Of a DNA stretch of 64,000 nucleotides, positions 1 through 12,036 are shown in pieces (position 1 is the stretch's first letter; the number at the start of each line of letters is the position of its first letter). The position numbers were made by a program, and so were the translations under genes. This DNA is from Lycocorax pyrrhopterus obiensis (Eukaryota > Chordata > Aves > Passeriformes > Paradisaeidae), in assembly GCA_014706295.1 (NCBI GenBank), contig JACSVZ010000001.1, positions 83,388,237 through 83,452,236 of the forward strand. Reading direction: 5' to 3'. The notes beneath the pieces are model-generated. The model was not told the origin of the DNA, ran no database searches, and saw only the letters and a list, made by a program, of their open reading frames with translations.

Positions 1-2388
1 GAGGAATGCTTCTTCGAATCCCCTAAATTAACAGCCCTCTTCTATCCACAGACTGTTCTTGGCCAATATCCGTAAGTAATGGAATTATGAAAAACAAGCT
101 GCAGCTTCCAGAGTTTTGCAATTACCAGGGGATCATACTTGAAGAACCATAGATGGCTGCATGCCGCAGAAAATTCTAAGTCAAAGGGTTGTAGTCAAAG
201 GTTACTTTAAAAAGCAACTTTCCAACTTGAGATATAATGAAGAAAATTTGAGAGGTCTGGTATTTAAAGGGAAACAAGATAAATTACATACATATATACT
301 GCAAACTGAGAGAGAAACAAGTCATTAAAATGAGTGTCTCATCCATCTCTCACTACTGTGAGTTTTAACACAGGAAAACAATTCATAGCTTGTGAAAACA
401 TGTGAAGCAAGTTTACTCTAAAAGTGAAAGAAGGTAGTTACACCTACACGCATGTCAAATATTTGGTATTATTTAAGACCGCAAAATTTTATTTTCCTGT
501 TCTCTATTTTTACCAGAAGAGAAAATGTGATCTTCCTGCCATGAGCTCTTGAAAAGAGCCATGAAAGGCAGATTTCAGTTGTTTTTACACTGTTAGATCT
601 CCAGGGTCATACTTAAGAGATGAAACTCCTCAAGTAATCAGTACATTCTCCAGAAGACTCAGCATTTCCCTTTTCAGCCCAATTATGTTCACAGAAGTGG
701 ATGATGCCACAGAAGCACTCCACTCAATTCAGCTTGAGTGAAAAACATACAATATATACATGAATACCAAAAAAGAGTAAGCTCTAAGAAACACTGTTCA
801 AAACAATTTTTACCACATAGATACACTAGCAACATACCTGAAGAAGAACATGAACAGAGCAGCTGTGATGCAGAACAAAAGGACCTACAAGAAGGAGAAA
901 GAGTGTTATTACATAACACACTACTACTGTATTTTCTGGATCATGAAGATTTTATAACTTTTACTATAAAACTACACTTTATTTACATGCTTGAGGGGCC
1001 AGAATGAAAGCTTGTCTGGGTCCACCAAAAAGGATTGCCCACTTTCTAGTGGACCTTGAGGGATTCCTGTGGAAGCTAAAAAACTGAAATACAAGCCAGG
1101 GTAGTGGGACAACAGACACAGCAAACAGCATCCCATAAAAGCGTCTGTAATAAAAGACCAAGTAATAAAATAATTATAAAACAACAGAATTTAAACAATA
1201 AAATATTAGAACTGAAATTTAAACATCATATTTTACCAGTCTTTGCTTTTGGGATTTATTCAAATATCATATTGTTTCAGTTTAAAAGGCATGGTGTTTA
1301 AAATGTCTGCATAGACAGCTGCTTCTGCTGAACTGCTTTCCAGCCAGTTTGAGAGTAGTTAATTCTATTCCAAATTAAGAGTACCCTTTCCAGTAGTCTA
1401 CCTTAGTGCTAAACTCACTTGGAACAATCCTGTCTCACTCTGTATTATCAATGTGACCATACAAGAGTCACTGAGCAAACTTAGCAGCTTTCCAGCACTG
1501 AGAGGAGAACATCCTTCTTCCTCCTGCTATCTTCTCTGCTGAGGCTTAGAGCTGCTACCTCTTCCTTACCACCTGCACAAGGACTCACAAATGCTGAAGA
1601 AAACCTGCCTTAATCCACTCCATCTTTGTCAGGTACAGCTCACAAGTGAGAAAATACTGTTTTGTTCTAGATATACTGGCTCATATTCATACCATAATTT
1701 AGGAGGCAAAATCCTTACAGAAATATTCCAAGTCTCTCAGAAAGTATTTGCACCTATTTTCAAGGGCTGAAGAAGTTTTGATCATGAGAGGATACAGACA
1801 TCTTATGTGAGAAAAAATGAAAGAGGTGGCAGAGGTGCAAATTAGAAGGTTATAAACCTGTAGAACAGGAGGCTGCTGTTAAAACAGATCAGAAAGCGTG
1901 ACAAAAATTTGCATAGGAAATCTTTACAGTGACTTTCAGAACAAAAAAATCTTACAAATGACACCATTTCCCTTTTCTAAATCCTCTGGCAGGTGACTTA
2001 AAACTAGGTCACAGGAGACATAACATCTGCTTTGTAATCTACCCATTTTTTCCTTTTCCTTCATCAGAACTATCATATTTTATTTATCTGCATCGAAAAT
2101 GTGAACATCTGAAATAATTTTATATGAAATCATTAGGACAAAGGTGTATTTCATAAGGGTAATGGTATATTTCATTTCAAACCAGCAGCAAAAGCAGAGT
2201 TGTTTTTAAACACTAATTCTACTCAAAAAGATCTGCCCTCATTCTCTAAAGTTCAAAATGTATTTAATCAGTCAAACAACAACCATCAATCTCTTGGGGT
2301 TTTTCTGGAGACACAGGGAGAAGAAGGCTTGACAGCCTGAGCAACAATTTTGGGAAATAAGTGAGAAACGGCAAAGAAGCAGTTTTCT
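1..2388. other. unique AT-rich DNA, left edge
   Basis: Non-repetitive AT-rich sequence with no recognisable protein family. Apart from the minus-strand exon candidate at 838-884, I see only short chance open frames. A plus-strand segment at 51-70 is flanked by AG and GTAAGT, but it is only 20 nt long and encodes nothing recognisable. Confidence 0.5.
838..884 (-). CDS. candidate internal exon encoding a hydrophobic segment
   Basis: No known gene is recognised. On the minus strand this 47-nt block follows a long pyrimidine tract ending TTCTTGTAG and is followed by CAG|GTATGT, one of the best acceptor/donor pairs in the window. Frame 0 reads VLLFCITAALFMFFF plus two leftover bases, which would suit a membrane segment or a hydrophobic core. 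Its phase (starts at a codon boundary) fits directly after the candidate at 18408-18561, and also after 11980-12036. Such a short block is open in some frame by chance quite often, so splice-site strength is the main argument. RNA-seq junctions or cross-bird alignment would settle it. Confidence 0.25.
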
Positions 2389-2423
2389 GGAGGGGGGGGG
2401 GGGAGGGGGGTGGGGGAGGGGGG
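2389..2423 (+). repeat. G-rich run with strong G-quadruplex potential
   Basis: The plus strand reads as G12-A-G6-T-G5-A-G6, starting just after the GG at 2389-2390. Four long G-runs separated by single bases are the classic pattern for a very stable quadruplex on the plus strand (C-rich i-motif on the minus strand). It could be an eroded poly-G microsatellite. Such runs are error-prone in sequencing, so the exact length is uncertain. Confidence 0.85.
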
Positions 2424-2594
2424 CAAGGGACAACAAAACAAAACAAAATTTGAAAAAATAAGTATGCCTTTGCATACTAAAAACACTCAGTTCACTAAAT
2501 AGTATTTTTCTTGCCTTTTTCTCTTTTATTCTTTTTTTACCTTTTTTTTTTCCCCAGTAAGTTTGATAATAATCTAACAAGTATTTATATGCAT

Positions 2595-2855
2595 CATTAA
2601 GATGCCCTCAGAGCTTTCTTCTCCAGGTTAAAGCACCCCAGCTTTCTCAGCGTGGGAAAGCCAGCACTGGACACAACACGACGGATGTGTCTAAGCAGCA
2701 CTGAGCAGAAGGGAGAGATCACCTTGTTCAGCCTGCTGGCAGTGGCCTGCTGGGCTGGAAGGGCCCTTTGCTGGCTCATGATCAGCTTGGTGTCCACCAG
2801 GACCCCCAATTCTTTTTTGCAAAGCTGCTTTCCAATGCCCTCAGGCTACACTTGG
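2595..2855 (-). mobile_element. CR1 LINE fragment, internal, minus strand
   Basis: The segment reads in reverse as the CR1 region coding for the C-terminal end of the reverse-transcriptase protein. Seen from the plus strand it has the CR1 signatures 'ctggctcatgatcagcttg' and 'gtccaccaggaccccca'. The CR1 3' end with its short terminal repeats is missing on the low-coordinate side, so it is truncated at both ends. It carries many stops and indels. It is followed at 2878-2895 by a short CAG tract. Confidence 0.85.
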
Positions 2856-2877
2856 TGACAGCAGTTGACCCAGTAAC

Positions 2878-2895
2878 AGCAGCAGCAGCAGCAGC
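2878..2895. repeat. short (CAG)6 microsatellite
   Basis: About six CAG units next to the CR1 fragment. The tract is short and gives no sign of lying in a coding exon. Confidence 0.75.
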
Positions 2896-2896
2896 T

Positions 2897-5800
2897 CACA
2901 AATGACTTGCCCACACAGACAGATAAAAATCTTGGCCCAAAGAAAGGGAAAAATAACACTGTTAAAACTATCAAAACTACTTGAGTCTTGTGTATTCAGG
3001 CTTTTCCCGCACATTACCAATCCTGAGGTTATGAGCATTTTCTTTAAGCATTTCCATTATAGTCAGATTTCCTGGGGTACAAAAGGTCTCTGGTTGGAGG
3101 CTGCCGGTTCTCCCACACAGCCAGAATAAAGAGTAGGACTGAAGTCTGTGATAAAGTAACACAGACCTTGTAATGAAAAGGAAAAGCACTGAAAGTACAC
3201 AAATATATCTAATGAAGACAGGAGGAGGTAAATGGGCAGATCAGTGATATTAGCTGGTAGAAGCATCCAGAATGTTGGAGCTACACTTCAACACTGGATA
3301 GTGCTACTACCCGCTCACGGAAGATCTAAGGCAGCTTCAACCACTGGCACACGACACTTGACTTCCAGTATATTCATAAAGCCTGAAAACCATCACCTTC
3401 CTGATCAACCACTTTGCGACGTATGTGAGAGCTACAGATACACTTGATAAGAACAAAGTAACTACTCTTAGATCCGGGAGGCTGAGTGCTACAGAAAACT
3501 GAACTGCCAGCTAAAGTCTGTCTGAGGGAAAGTTTAGTGGTAAAAACCATGGAAAATTAAAAACCCAGTTTAAATAAGCCCCTTCAGTAATTAGTACTTC
3601 AGCCAATTTCTTCCAAAGTTACAAGATATATAACTGGGATATATATATAAGTAGGAGCTTTGAACAGTTGGTTAATTTTTACTCCTAAAATATATGATGC
3701 AGAAAACCCCAACTATCTTGCATATTTTTTTATTCCTTAAAATAAGACATTCATCCACAGAAGAGATTACTGCTGTCTCTGCTGCTAGAGGTTATAAGCC
3801 CCCTCTCACCTTTACATTCACACACAGTTGAATAGCAGCATGGTAGTTGCACTATCTTTTATTATATCAGCTATTATTACCAGGGATCTGGTAAGATACT
3901 CCATGGGACTTTTGACTACACAGTCCATTTTTCTAATTTATCCCTTCTTCAGACATGAAGAACGATTTGTTGTACCCAAAAGCCACTCTGTTTTTTCCCA
4001 TATATATTAATTGGTCTAATAAAAAAGAAAAGATCATCACTAACAGTAAACCCCCAAAGCTACACTTGCTTGTAGTTCCTAAATTTTATTTCAAGATGTG
4101 TTATTGGCCTTATTAAAATGTTTTCTATGGTTCTTATCACTAAGATTATCTCTTAAGCAAACTCCCTTCTAATAAAACCAAACCAAAACAAATTAAAATA
4201 ATGGAATTAGCCATGCAGATTAATGTAATGGTCTTGTACTCCATGATCCAGGAAATACATATGTATGGAATATCTCTTTTCCACCTGCACAGTATGTAAC
4301 ATCCTAATCAATGCACTGTCTTTATGAAATATATTTGTTTATCTTTTCCAATAACAAAATAGCTAGTTTAAAAAGCATGCAATTTTCTGTCATTTTCTAG
4401 TAGTTAAAAGGGATGGAAATCACAGTCTTTCTGAGTAACTAGACAAAGGTATCAGAAGTCATATAAAAAGACACCAGAGACACCAAAAGCTGTATAAAGA
4501 GAACTTAGGTGAAAGCAGGAGCCACGGTACTTCACATTCAGCCTCTTAAAATCTGATCTGATGACCACTCTTACTAATATAAATAGTTATTTTTTACCAT
4601 TATTTAACACCTCAGGCAAGAAATTACCACAGTAAACCATTACCTGACGGAATTAGTCACCATTGTCACCTATATGGGACTAAAAGGGAGAACTTCAGCC
4701 CAAAACCCAGGAGGTGCCAAGAGCATCAGCTATACTTCTGAGATCGCTGCCATGAACGGCACTTACACAGTGCAAAGGAAGGCTGATACAGCCACTTAAC
4801 ACTAGATGACATCAGCAATGGGTTTGGCAAGGGGTTTTCCTGAGCACTGAACTAGTTCTCCTGCTCTCCACACCACTCATCTATTTACTGTCCCAAGTAA
4901 GCAATAATCACTTGCATCCCTCATCGCTCTTCCCCCACTTCTTAGACTGATGTTCTTTCTGGGCAAGTACAGTAGATTCTCCAGAGCACAACTCTACTCC
5001 CACCAGTTAGTGAGCTAAACAACCCCAGGAGAGGCAGATACAAAAAGCAATTCAATGCCCATGTTACACTACTTGCTATAAAGCTAAAGCTGCCAGTATC
5101 TTAATGCTTGCGGCTTATTCAAGAGAAGACAGGGGGGTGGCTGGAGTACCAGCCTGCAGGAGTAAAAACTATTCCTTAATTTGGCAGAAAAAACCACAAA
5201 TGACAGCTAGAACCTGAAGTCTTGTCAAACTCAGACTAGTAAAATGGCAACTTTTTCTCTGGTTACCAAGATTAATTAATGCAATGTGATTAGACTGGTT
5301 TGTGTACACTTGATGCAGTGTGGTGAGATCCACCAGCCAGTATTGATCAGTATCCAACTAAATGATTTTATGGTGTCTTGTCACATCAGCATTCATAGCA
5401 ATAGGATTACTGATGCATGTCTTTAAAACAAATGCACTACAAATAATAAAACATGCATACGTACACTTCAGCAAAAGCTTCTGAATCTGTCACTTTTACT
5501 TAAACTTCAATATTGAATAAAATATAGAATAAAACTATATACTTCAGGTCTGTCAAATGACTTACTAAAGCTGTAGTGAAAATACAGTGAAGACTGAAGG
5601 GAAAACATACTCCCAAATCCTGCTGCAGCTCCAGCCCTACCGCAAGCATCCAGCTTTTTGTGTCTCTGGGTCCCTTGCTCCTTTCTCCAAGGCCAGTGCT
5701 GTCTCACAGATAGCACCTCGGAGCACCAAGCAGTGCTTTAGACAAGGCTAGGGTGTTTTCAACAACCATCTCTACATTTAACCACAAGCTCCTTGTTTTT

Positions 5801-6996
5801 CAATCCCCCAGGGAGAGAGAAGAAGCCAAGAGGGAATGCAAAGCACTCCGAGCTTCCTCAAGCACGTACAGATCCGGAATAACCAAGACTCTGAGTCCAA
5901 GATCCAAGAGCTGTAACAGAACACATGCAACCATCATCAAACATTACTGTCTGTACCTGCTGGGTTGGCACTGTCTGGTTCCTGTGAAGTCATATAATAT
6001 CCCTTCTCTTTTACAAACTAATCAAAAATTGTGATTTACTTATTTTTTAATTTCCATTTAAGTATCTTTATAACATCCCTTATTTTTCTATTAGGAACTC
6101 TCCTCAATTCCTAAGTATTGCTGCAAGCAGCAAAAATGAGCTATTCCAATTCTCTGTGTTGCCATTATTAAAGAAGTCACACAGTTCCTGTACAGAAATG
6201 TCATTAATGAAGTTTTTAAAACAAAGATATTTTACATTGAAAATGGGTTATTTGGTTTTGTATGAAAGCATAAGGATTTAAGAAAAAATGGTGGTTGTCC
6301 TTCAACAAGCTCAAATTTCCAGTAATCCCAAAAGACACATGCCAATTGGAAATCCTGAAATGGAGCCACATCTCTCTGGTCATTTCAAGGGATGCAATGC
6401 TTTACTTTATTCCTATAGTCAAGCCTGTCAAATCAAAACCTTTATGGCACTGTCTCTCCTTCCCTAATTGAAATGCAGCATATCTGGGGAGAACTTCATG
6501 AGCTATCAAAAGCAATGGCGAAAACTCTTGTCATACCCATGGTCGTCCACATAATGATTACTTTTCTAGCTGAAATTAAATAACTTTTGAAGCAACTTTT
6601 GAAGCAACATTGCTGCTGCTTTAAAATTTATAGGCTTTATGAAAATGCAGAAAACAATTTGTCAGATACTTATTGGGCACAGGGCCAGTTCAGCTACACC
6701 TACAACACTCAGCTGTTAGAGGCTCCTGATTTTTTTCTGCCAGCAAGTCTGAAGCAATCTCTGGGCTGATAAGATCAAAAGAAACACTAGTATGTGTTAT
6801 TAAACAAGAGATTATATAGATTCTTGTTAAAGCACTGTTGTTGGATCATGATTAAAAGGTTACAATTGGCAAATGCAGACAGTAACTGAGCCAAGACCGG
6901 GAGCACCTGCCAGTCCCAGAAGAACAGCAAAGAATAAAAAAAATTTAAACCCTCAATTTTCTAGTTCACAAATTCCATGTATACATATATACACAA
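2897..6996. other. unique AT-rich DNA
   Basis: No recognisable gene or repeat. A slightly GC-richer patch lies near 5630-5930. On the minus strand, from about 5918 down to a stop near 5809, a leucine-rich frame of about 36 codons follows a good AG acceptor. I recognise nothing in it and do not call it. A 12-bp unit (aacttttgaagc) is duplicated in tandem at about 6582-6606. Confidence 0.45.
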
Positions 6997-7019
6997 ACAC
7001 ACACACACACACACACACA
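6997..7019. repeat. (AC)n microsatellite
   Basis: About 11 uninterrupted AC units, preceded by imperfect ACA-rich sequence from about 6990 and followed by AACACAT. A candidate length-polymorphic locus. Confidence 0.9.
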
Positions 7020-8877
7020 AACACATACCTATAATTAAGCATTTCAGAATTCTTCGTTGGTTTTCTCAACACTTGTCAAGTTTCTTCCCCCATTTTTCAT
7101 ATTCTATTAGCCACAGCAAACAGAGCTACAACATACAGTGACAGAGCCACAGAATATCCATTCTGGAAGCTTCTGAGGAGAGTCCACTGCTTTCAAGAAT
7201 GCACATGGCTTGAGAGACTGAAGCACAAAAAAGCAGTTGCCAAATGAAACCGCAGCTTCATCACCAACACAAGCAAAAGTTTTGCATTATACCACTGGAG
7301 TGTAGTGAGTTCAATTTAAAATCTACACTTCAAACACATATTTTAAAATCTAAGATTGGGTCACTATGATCTTCCTACAACCTGACATGTTCCTCATGAT
7401 GGCTACACGTCTCGCTGTGCAGGTTTGCCCATTGCTGGGCCATGCACACAGCTCGAGTTGAAACTACACAAAGTTCTTTCAGGCAACATCAGCTTATGCA
7501 GTCATCACTCCTCCTCCAGCACCTCTTTTTTTGCTGATTATTCCATGTGTCTTCTGCTGGCACAGAGATGCGCAGAAAAACAAATCACAGACGTGACCCA
7601 CCAGAAAGCAACTATTTTCTGCTCTCAAGGACTAATAGGGGCAGGGTCAGACAGCTAAGCCACACCCAGATCAAATCATAGCCTGATACTAATAACACAG
7701 TCAATTCAACCAGCATGATTTGAACTTCCCTTTGTTATAATTTTGACAAATAAACGTGAATTAGTTGTGAAGTGTTCAAATCATATCGAAAAGGCAGAAT
7801 TAGTGATATTCTTGAAAAACCACACCACAAATGAAAACTACAAAAACACTAACATCTCAAAGTATTAAATCTGTATGTAAGCTGAAATTTAAATCTGGTT
7901 ACTTACCCTACAAGAGCTTTACAAATGTAGTAAATACTAGAAACCTAATAAATTTTCTTAGTAGTCTGTGCAGATGTCTTGTATTAGGCTTCTGAACATA
8001 ACTGCTTAGCTCATGTTACAAAAATCATTCAAGATTTCATCTCCACCATGAGAATTTCTGCTTATCTGTCTCTTCTTCTTCCAGAGCTCGCAATCACTGA
8101 AGAATTACAAGGTTTGATATTACCTTAGTATCCACAAAGGAACTGCAAGTTATTTGTCTTTAAAAGCTTACAGGTGTTGAAATAATTTTGTTGCTGTGAA
8201 GCACATGTATTAAAATATTATAAGCACAGCACTTTGCAAGGCAGTGCCACGAAAGCCACTGTATCCAGTAATGATTCATACTGGTGAAATTTCTGAAAAG
8301 TAGCAGAATGTGATGAATTTCAGATAAGCATTAACAGCTAGTAAAGGGACAGGGTTAAAGAGGTAGAAATAAATTATCTATTTTGATAATTCAGACATAA
8401 AAAGCAGGGTTCTCCCACGATTGCAACCATTTAACTATTACGTTAAGTGGTGTATTTGATAATTGAAGTCAGTTAGATGGACAAATTTTAAAATTACTAA
8501 AAATTTTGGCATGCTCAGATTTATTGTAATTTGGCTACAACAGACAGTCATCTTTTGTGCTCAAGAGCTTCCTGCCCCGCAAGCCCAAGCCCACAGCTGC
8601 CCTCTCTCTTCTGCCAGTTGAGATGGTGGGCAGGGCAAAGAAGAGGCTGAGGAAACCAATGGAGCAGCCAGGAGAAATACACATTAAGGAATGTGCTCAG
8701 GAACTGTGCATTTCTTTTCTTAAAAATGCTGTACAACCAGCAGACACCTACAACAAATGCTATTTCTATATATACATATACAGCAGTATTTTGGTGTTTA
8801 CTAAGTGAGGAAAAATATTTAAAATTGATGATAATTATTTATGTTTGTGCATAAACCCTAGCAGCTTGTATATGATG

Positions 8878-9113
8878 TCATTTAACATGAGTATTCCTGT
8901 ATCTCTCCACAATTTTGTCAGAGTTTTCATTAACATTGTGAACTACATGCATTGCTTTGCAAGTAAGAGCCCCCTTGAGAACGTGAGGAGGGGAACAGCT
9001 AAACTGATAAGCTAAAATGCCTCTCCCATTTCCCCAGACAGGAGCCTCCACACTGTACAGCTGACACTGGCTGTCATCGTAAGACACAGTCAGCTCCTCA
9101 CGGGAACAGGGCT
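8878..9113 (-). CDS. candidate terminal exon or chance ORF (77 codons plus stop)
   Basis: On the minus strand an AG at the end of a T-rich tract (TTACTTTTTAAG) precedes two phase bases, 77 sense codons and a TGA. The frame is richer in GC and in purine-first codons than its surroundings; it includes EELTVSYDDSQCQLY and ends ENSDKIVERYRNTHVK. A possible AATAAA signal lies about 350 nt downstream (8520-8525). No family is recognised. Its entry phase does not match the candidate at 11980-12036, which counts against one shared transcript. Other frames in the same GC-rich patch are open too, so chance is a serious alternative. Confidence 0.18.
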
Positions 9114-11979
9114 CTTAAAAAGTAACATTTATGTGAGCATGTTAGGAAAGAGAATCAGAACTGACTGGAAGAGGGTGAAAGCACAGAGTGTGTTATCTGT
9201 TGAACGGAGGACTTCATGCTGCGATGGAATTAGTTTCCAGTGAATTTTCCTGAGAAAGTGCAGATACTCTAGCGGCATGTGAAAGGAAGGACTTGAGGTC
9301 TCGCCACAAATGTCTACTCCATCCCAGTGCTGGAGGTTCCTTCTCACTCTGCATCCACATCACTGCAGTAAGCCAGGGAATGGACCCAGGCTGCTGGCGA
9401 CAGCTGTGCTTCAGAGAGCAACTAGTTTTGCTCTGAAGAGCCCCTCCGACAGTCCTTTTAACCACTTCCTACATGGAGACTGAGTGGAAAGAGGAGATGC
9501 TAAGCAGAAGCTATGAGAAGCACTATTATAAACCGTTCTAGCTTGATTCACAGTGCCTTCCCCATCTTTTTATTAAGCTATCATATTCTTAGACCGAAGA
9601 AATAGAAGCTCAAAACTGATATAGAAATCAGTGGAAAATTAATGGTGTTTTACGGAAGTACTTAATTTTAAAAGATTACACAGCAAAGGCCCACACACCA
9701 GCAAACACCCTTTCTTCCTCCATTACAGAACTTTATTACACCTTGATTAGGATAAACGGTATAGATCATATTATACTCCTCTTTCTCCTAGCAGTTGTAA
9801 TTTTGTCTTGTTTGTTTTACCAACAATCACTTAAATGTTAAAAGATCTGTCACCCACTTCCACACACAACACCTACACACCACACACCAGGTTCAGGAAG
9901 AAGTCTTGGCACTAGCAGAGAATGCTACTAATAAGGCAGATTAATCTTTATTCTTTCTGCTATTGTTATTCCCACCACAACAGAGAAAAAAATAAGATCA
10001 AAACAACATAAGCAAAGTGCAACAAGGTTAATATAAGATTATGCCCTTTGGTCATTGTTTAAATAGTCTCTTAGATATTTAAAAGTAGGTATGGATGTTT
10101 ATTCATGCCTAGAGGCATTACTTTTTTGTTGATGCCAAAACAGAATTCAACATTTCAAAACAACTAAAAACATCACAACTTCCTTTATATTACACCCCTG
10201 CCATATTTTGCTCTGCACCCCCACCTCTCTCACCCTTTGCTGTTCTCTGGGAAGGTAGGATGGCTGGCTGCACGCAGCTTCACCTGCTGGGAGCAGGGGA
10301 AGGAGGGCTGCCACAAAGGCTGTCCCAGACCTTCAAATTACATCTTGCACAGCATCCACCATGGTGGATAAAATTCCCAATGGCAAACTGCATCCATACA
10401 GTGGTATCAGACCGGTAGGGAAAGGTGGAGAGGAGGGAAAAGGGAAGGGACAGATACTGTGGGCTACCTGGTTTACCAAATCTCCCGAGTCTGCTCCTGG
10501 AGAACTTCAAAAGTACAGTGGTACTTGGTAACACTGTGATTTTTATTTTTTTCTAACTTTTTAAAAATAGAAATGAGGACACATTCAAACAGTATCACAA
10601 CTGTACACAAAACACCTCAAAGAAAGAGGTCACCTTGATAAAGAGAGTTAAAAAACTCTTGAAAAGGACATAATTAGTTAAGAGCTGGTTATCAAGATCT
10701 AAACCAATTCATCTGCAAATATTATTTTCATTTAGCAGTATTAATCACTACTACGAAAATTAATGAAGATCTGATTCCAGAAAATAGTTGTGCAATCCAC
10801 TGAGATAACTGCAGACAGCACCCATGTCCAAGACTATGGTGGTGTACTCTGAAAACTAACAGGAACCTGAAAAAGTCACAACAGGGAGATTAGCTGCATT
10901 TGTACCTGGTCACCCAGTCCACCACACAGCTAAATTTAATAAGATCTTGACGTTACTGCAGTATCTCCACACTCAGTTGTTTCAAATTTCTGGACACATT
11001 TTAGGAAGCTACTCAAAAATTTGAAGTTCTTCATTATTTTACGCAAATAATGTAAAATATTATTTGACAGGGAATGCACCTTATCTCATGTTAGCCAAGG
11101 AGCTATGGATTTACTTTAAGCTCTCCTTCATCTAGACTCTGTCTACTCAGTAAGGAGAGACTCAGCAAGCACCCCTGAGTGATAAAGTGGCAAGTTCAAA
11201 TGAGAAAACCTTCCAGCAGCTAAACCTGAGAGAGAAGTCTGATCTTTCTTGCAACACTTTCTGTCACTCATATCTTTTCCAGTCTACACCACAGAGCCAT
11301 CAAGCACTGTATCACTGCTTTTTCAAATACAAAATACATTAACTAATGGCTAAATATAGTGTTAAAGAGACTATAACACAATCAAGATATTTAAACAAAA
11401 TTTTGAACTGCTGCTAATTGTGGATTTTTTTTACCTGTTTCACACTTGATTTTGCTGCAGAAACACAGCTAACATTGAGTAGAAATACCAGGTCTATGCA
11501 GAGCACACAGTACAACATGGTGTGAGTTCAACTCTTTTCTAATATGCATGTTCCAAATTTCAATACAGCCCAAAACAATTATCCCATGAGAAAAACCTAC
11601 ATCCGAAAAATGTCTTACTCGACTAATAACTTAGAAAAACATTTTTTAAATGAATTTTTGCTTATGGAAAAATTAACTAAGTTATTTAAATTATTTTAAA
11701 AAAATTAAAGGCTTATCATACATATGATTTTTACCTACAGGAGAAAAATGATTATTTAAACACTTCCAGTAATGAAACATGTGCATTTAAAACAGTTGAT
11801 TAGTCCTCTAAAAGTATACATCGATTATATTCTTTCCTGTAAAATTACTGCTATAGATCTGAACCTTCAAAAACATCACATTTTCAAAGTGGTATGAGAT
11901 TTTCTTCCCCGCCCAAATATTGCATTCAAATAACTCTCAGCACCAAATTAGTCCTAAATGTCACCAGAGTCTACCTCAC

Positions 11980-12036
11980 CTTGGCTTGCCCGGGGAGCCA
12001 CGACACAAGAACATTTGAAAGACCTGTCTGGTTTGG
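11980..12036 (-). CDS. candidate 57-nt internal exon
   Basis: Minus-strand acceptor TTCATCCTTTCCTGTCAG and donor AAG|GTGAGG border 57 nt (19 codons, phase-neutral). Frame 0 reads PNQTGLSNVLVSWLPGQAK, faintly like a fibronectin-III strand (VLVSW); a second frame, KPDRSFKCSCVVAPRASQ, is open too. The block is locally CpG-containing. It would slot in phase between 18408-18561 and 838-884. The two open frames show how weak coding evidence is at this length. Confidence 0.2.

Noticed and set aside
2264..2580. Overlapping minus-strand frames of about 100 codons
   Set aside because: They run through the G/C homopolymer tract and give proline-rich low-complexity peptide.
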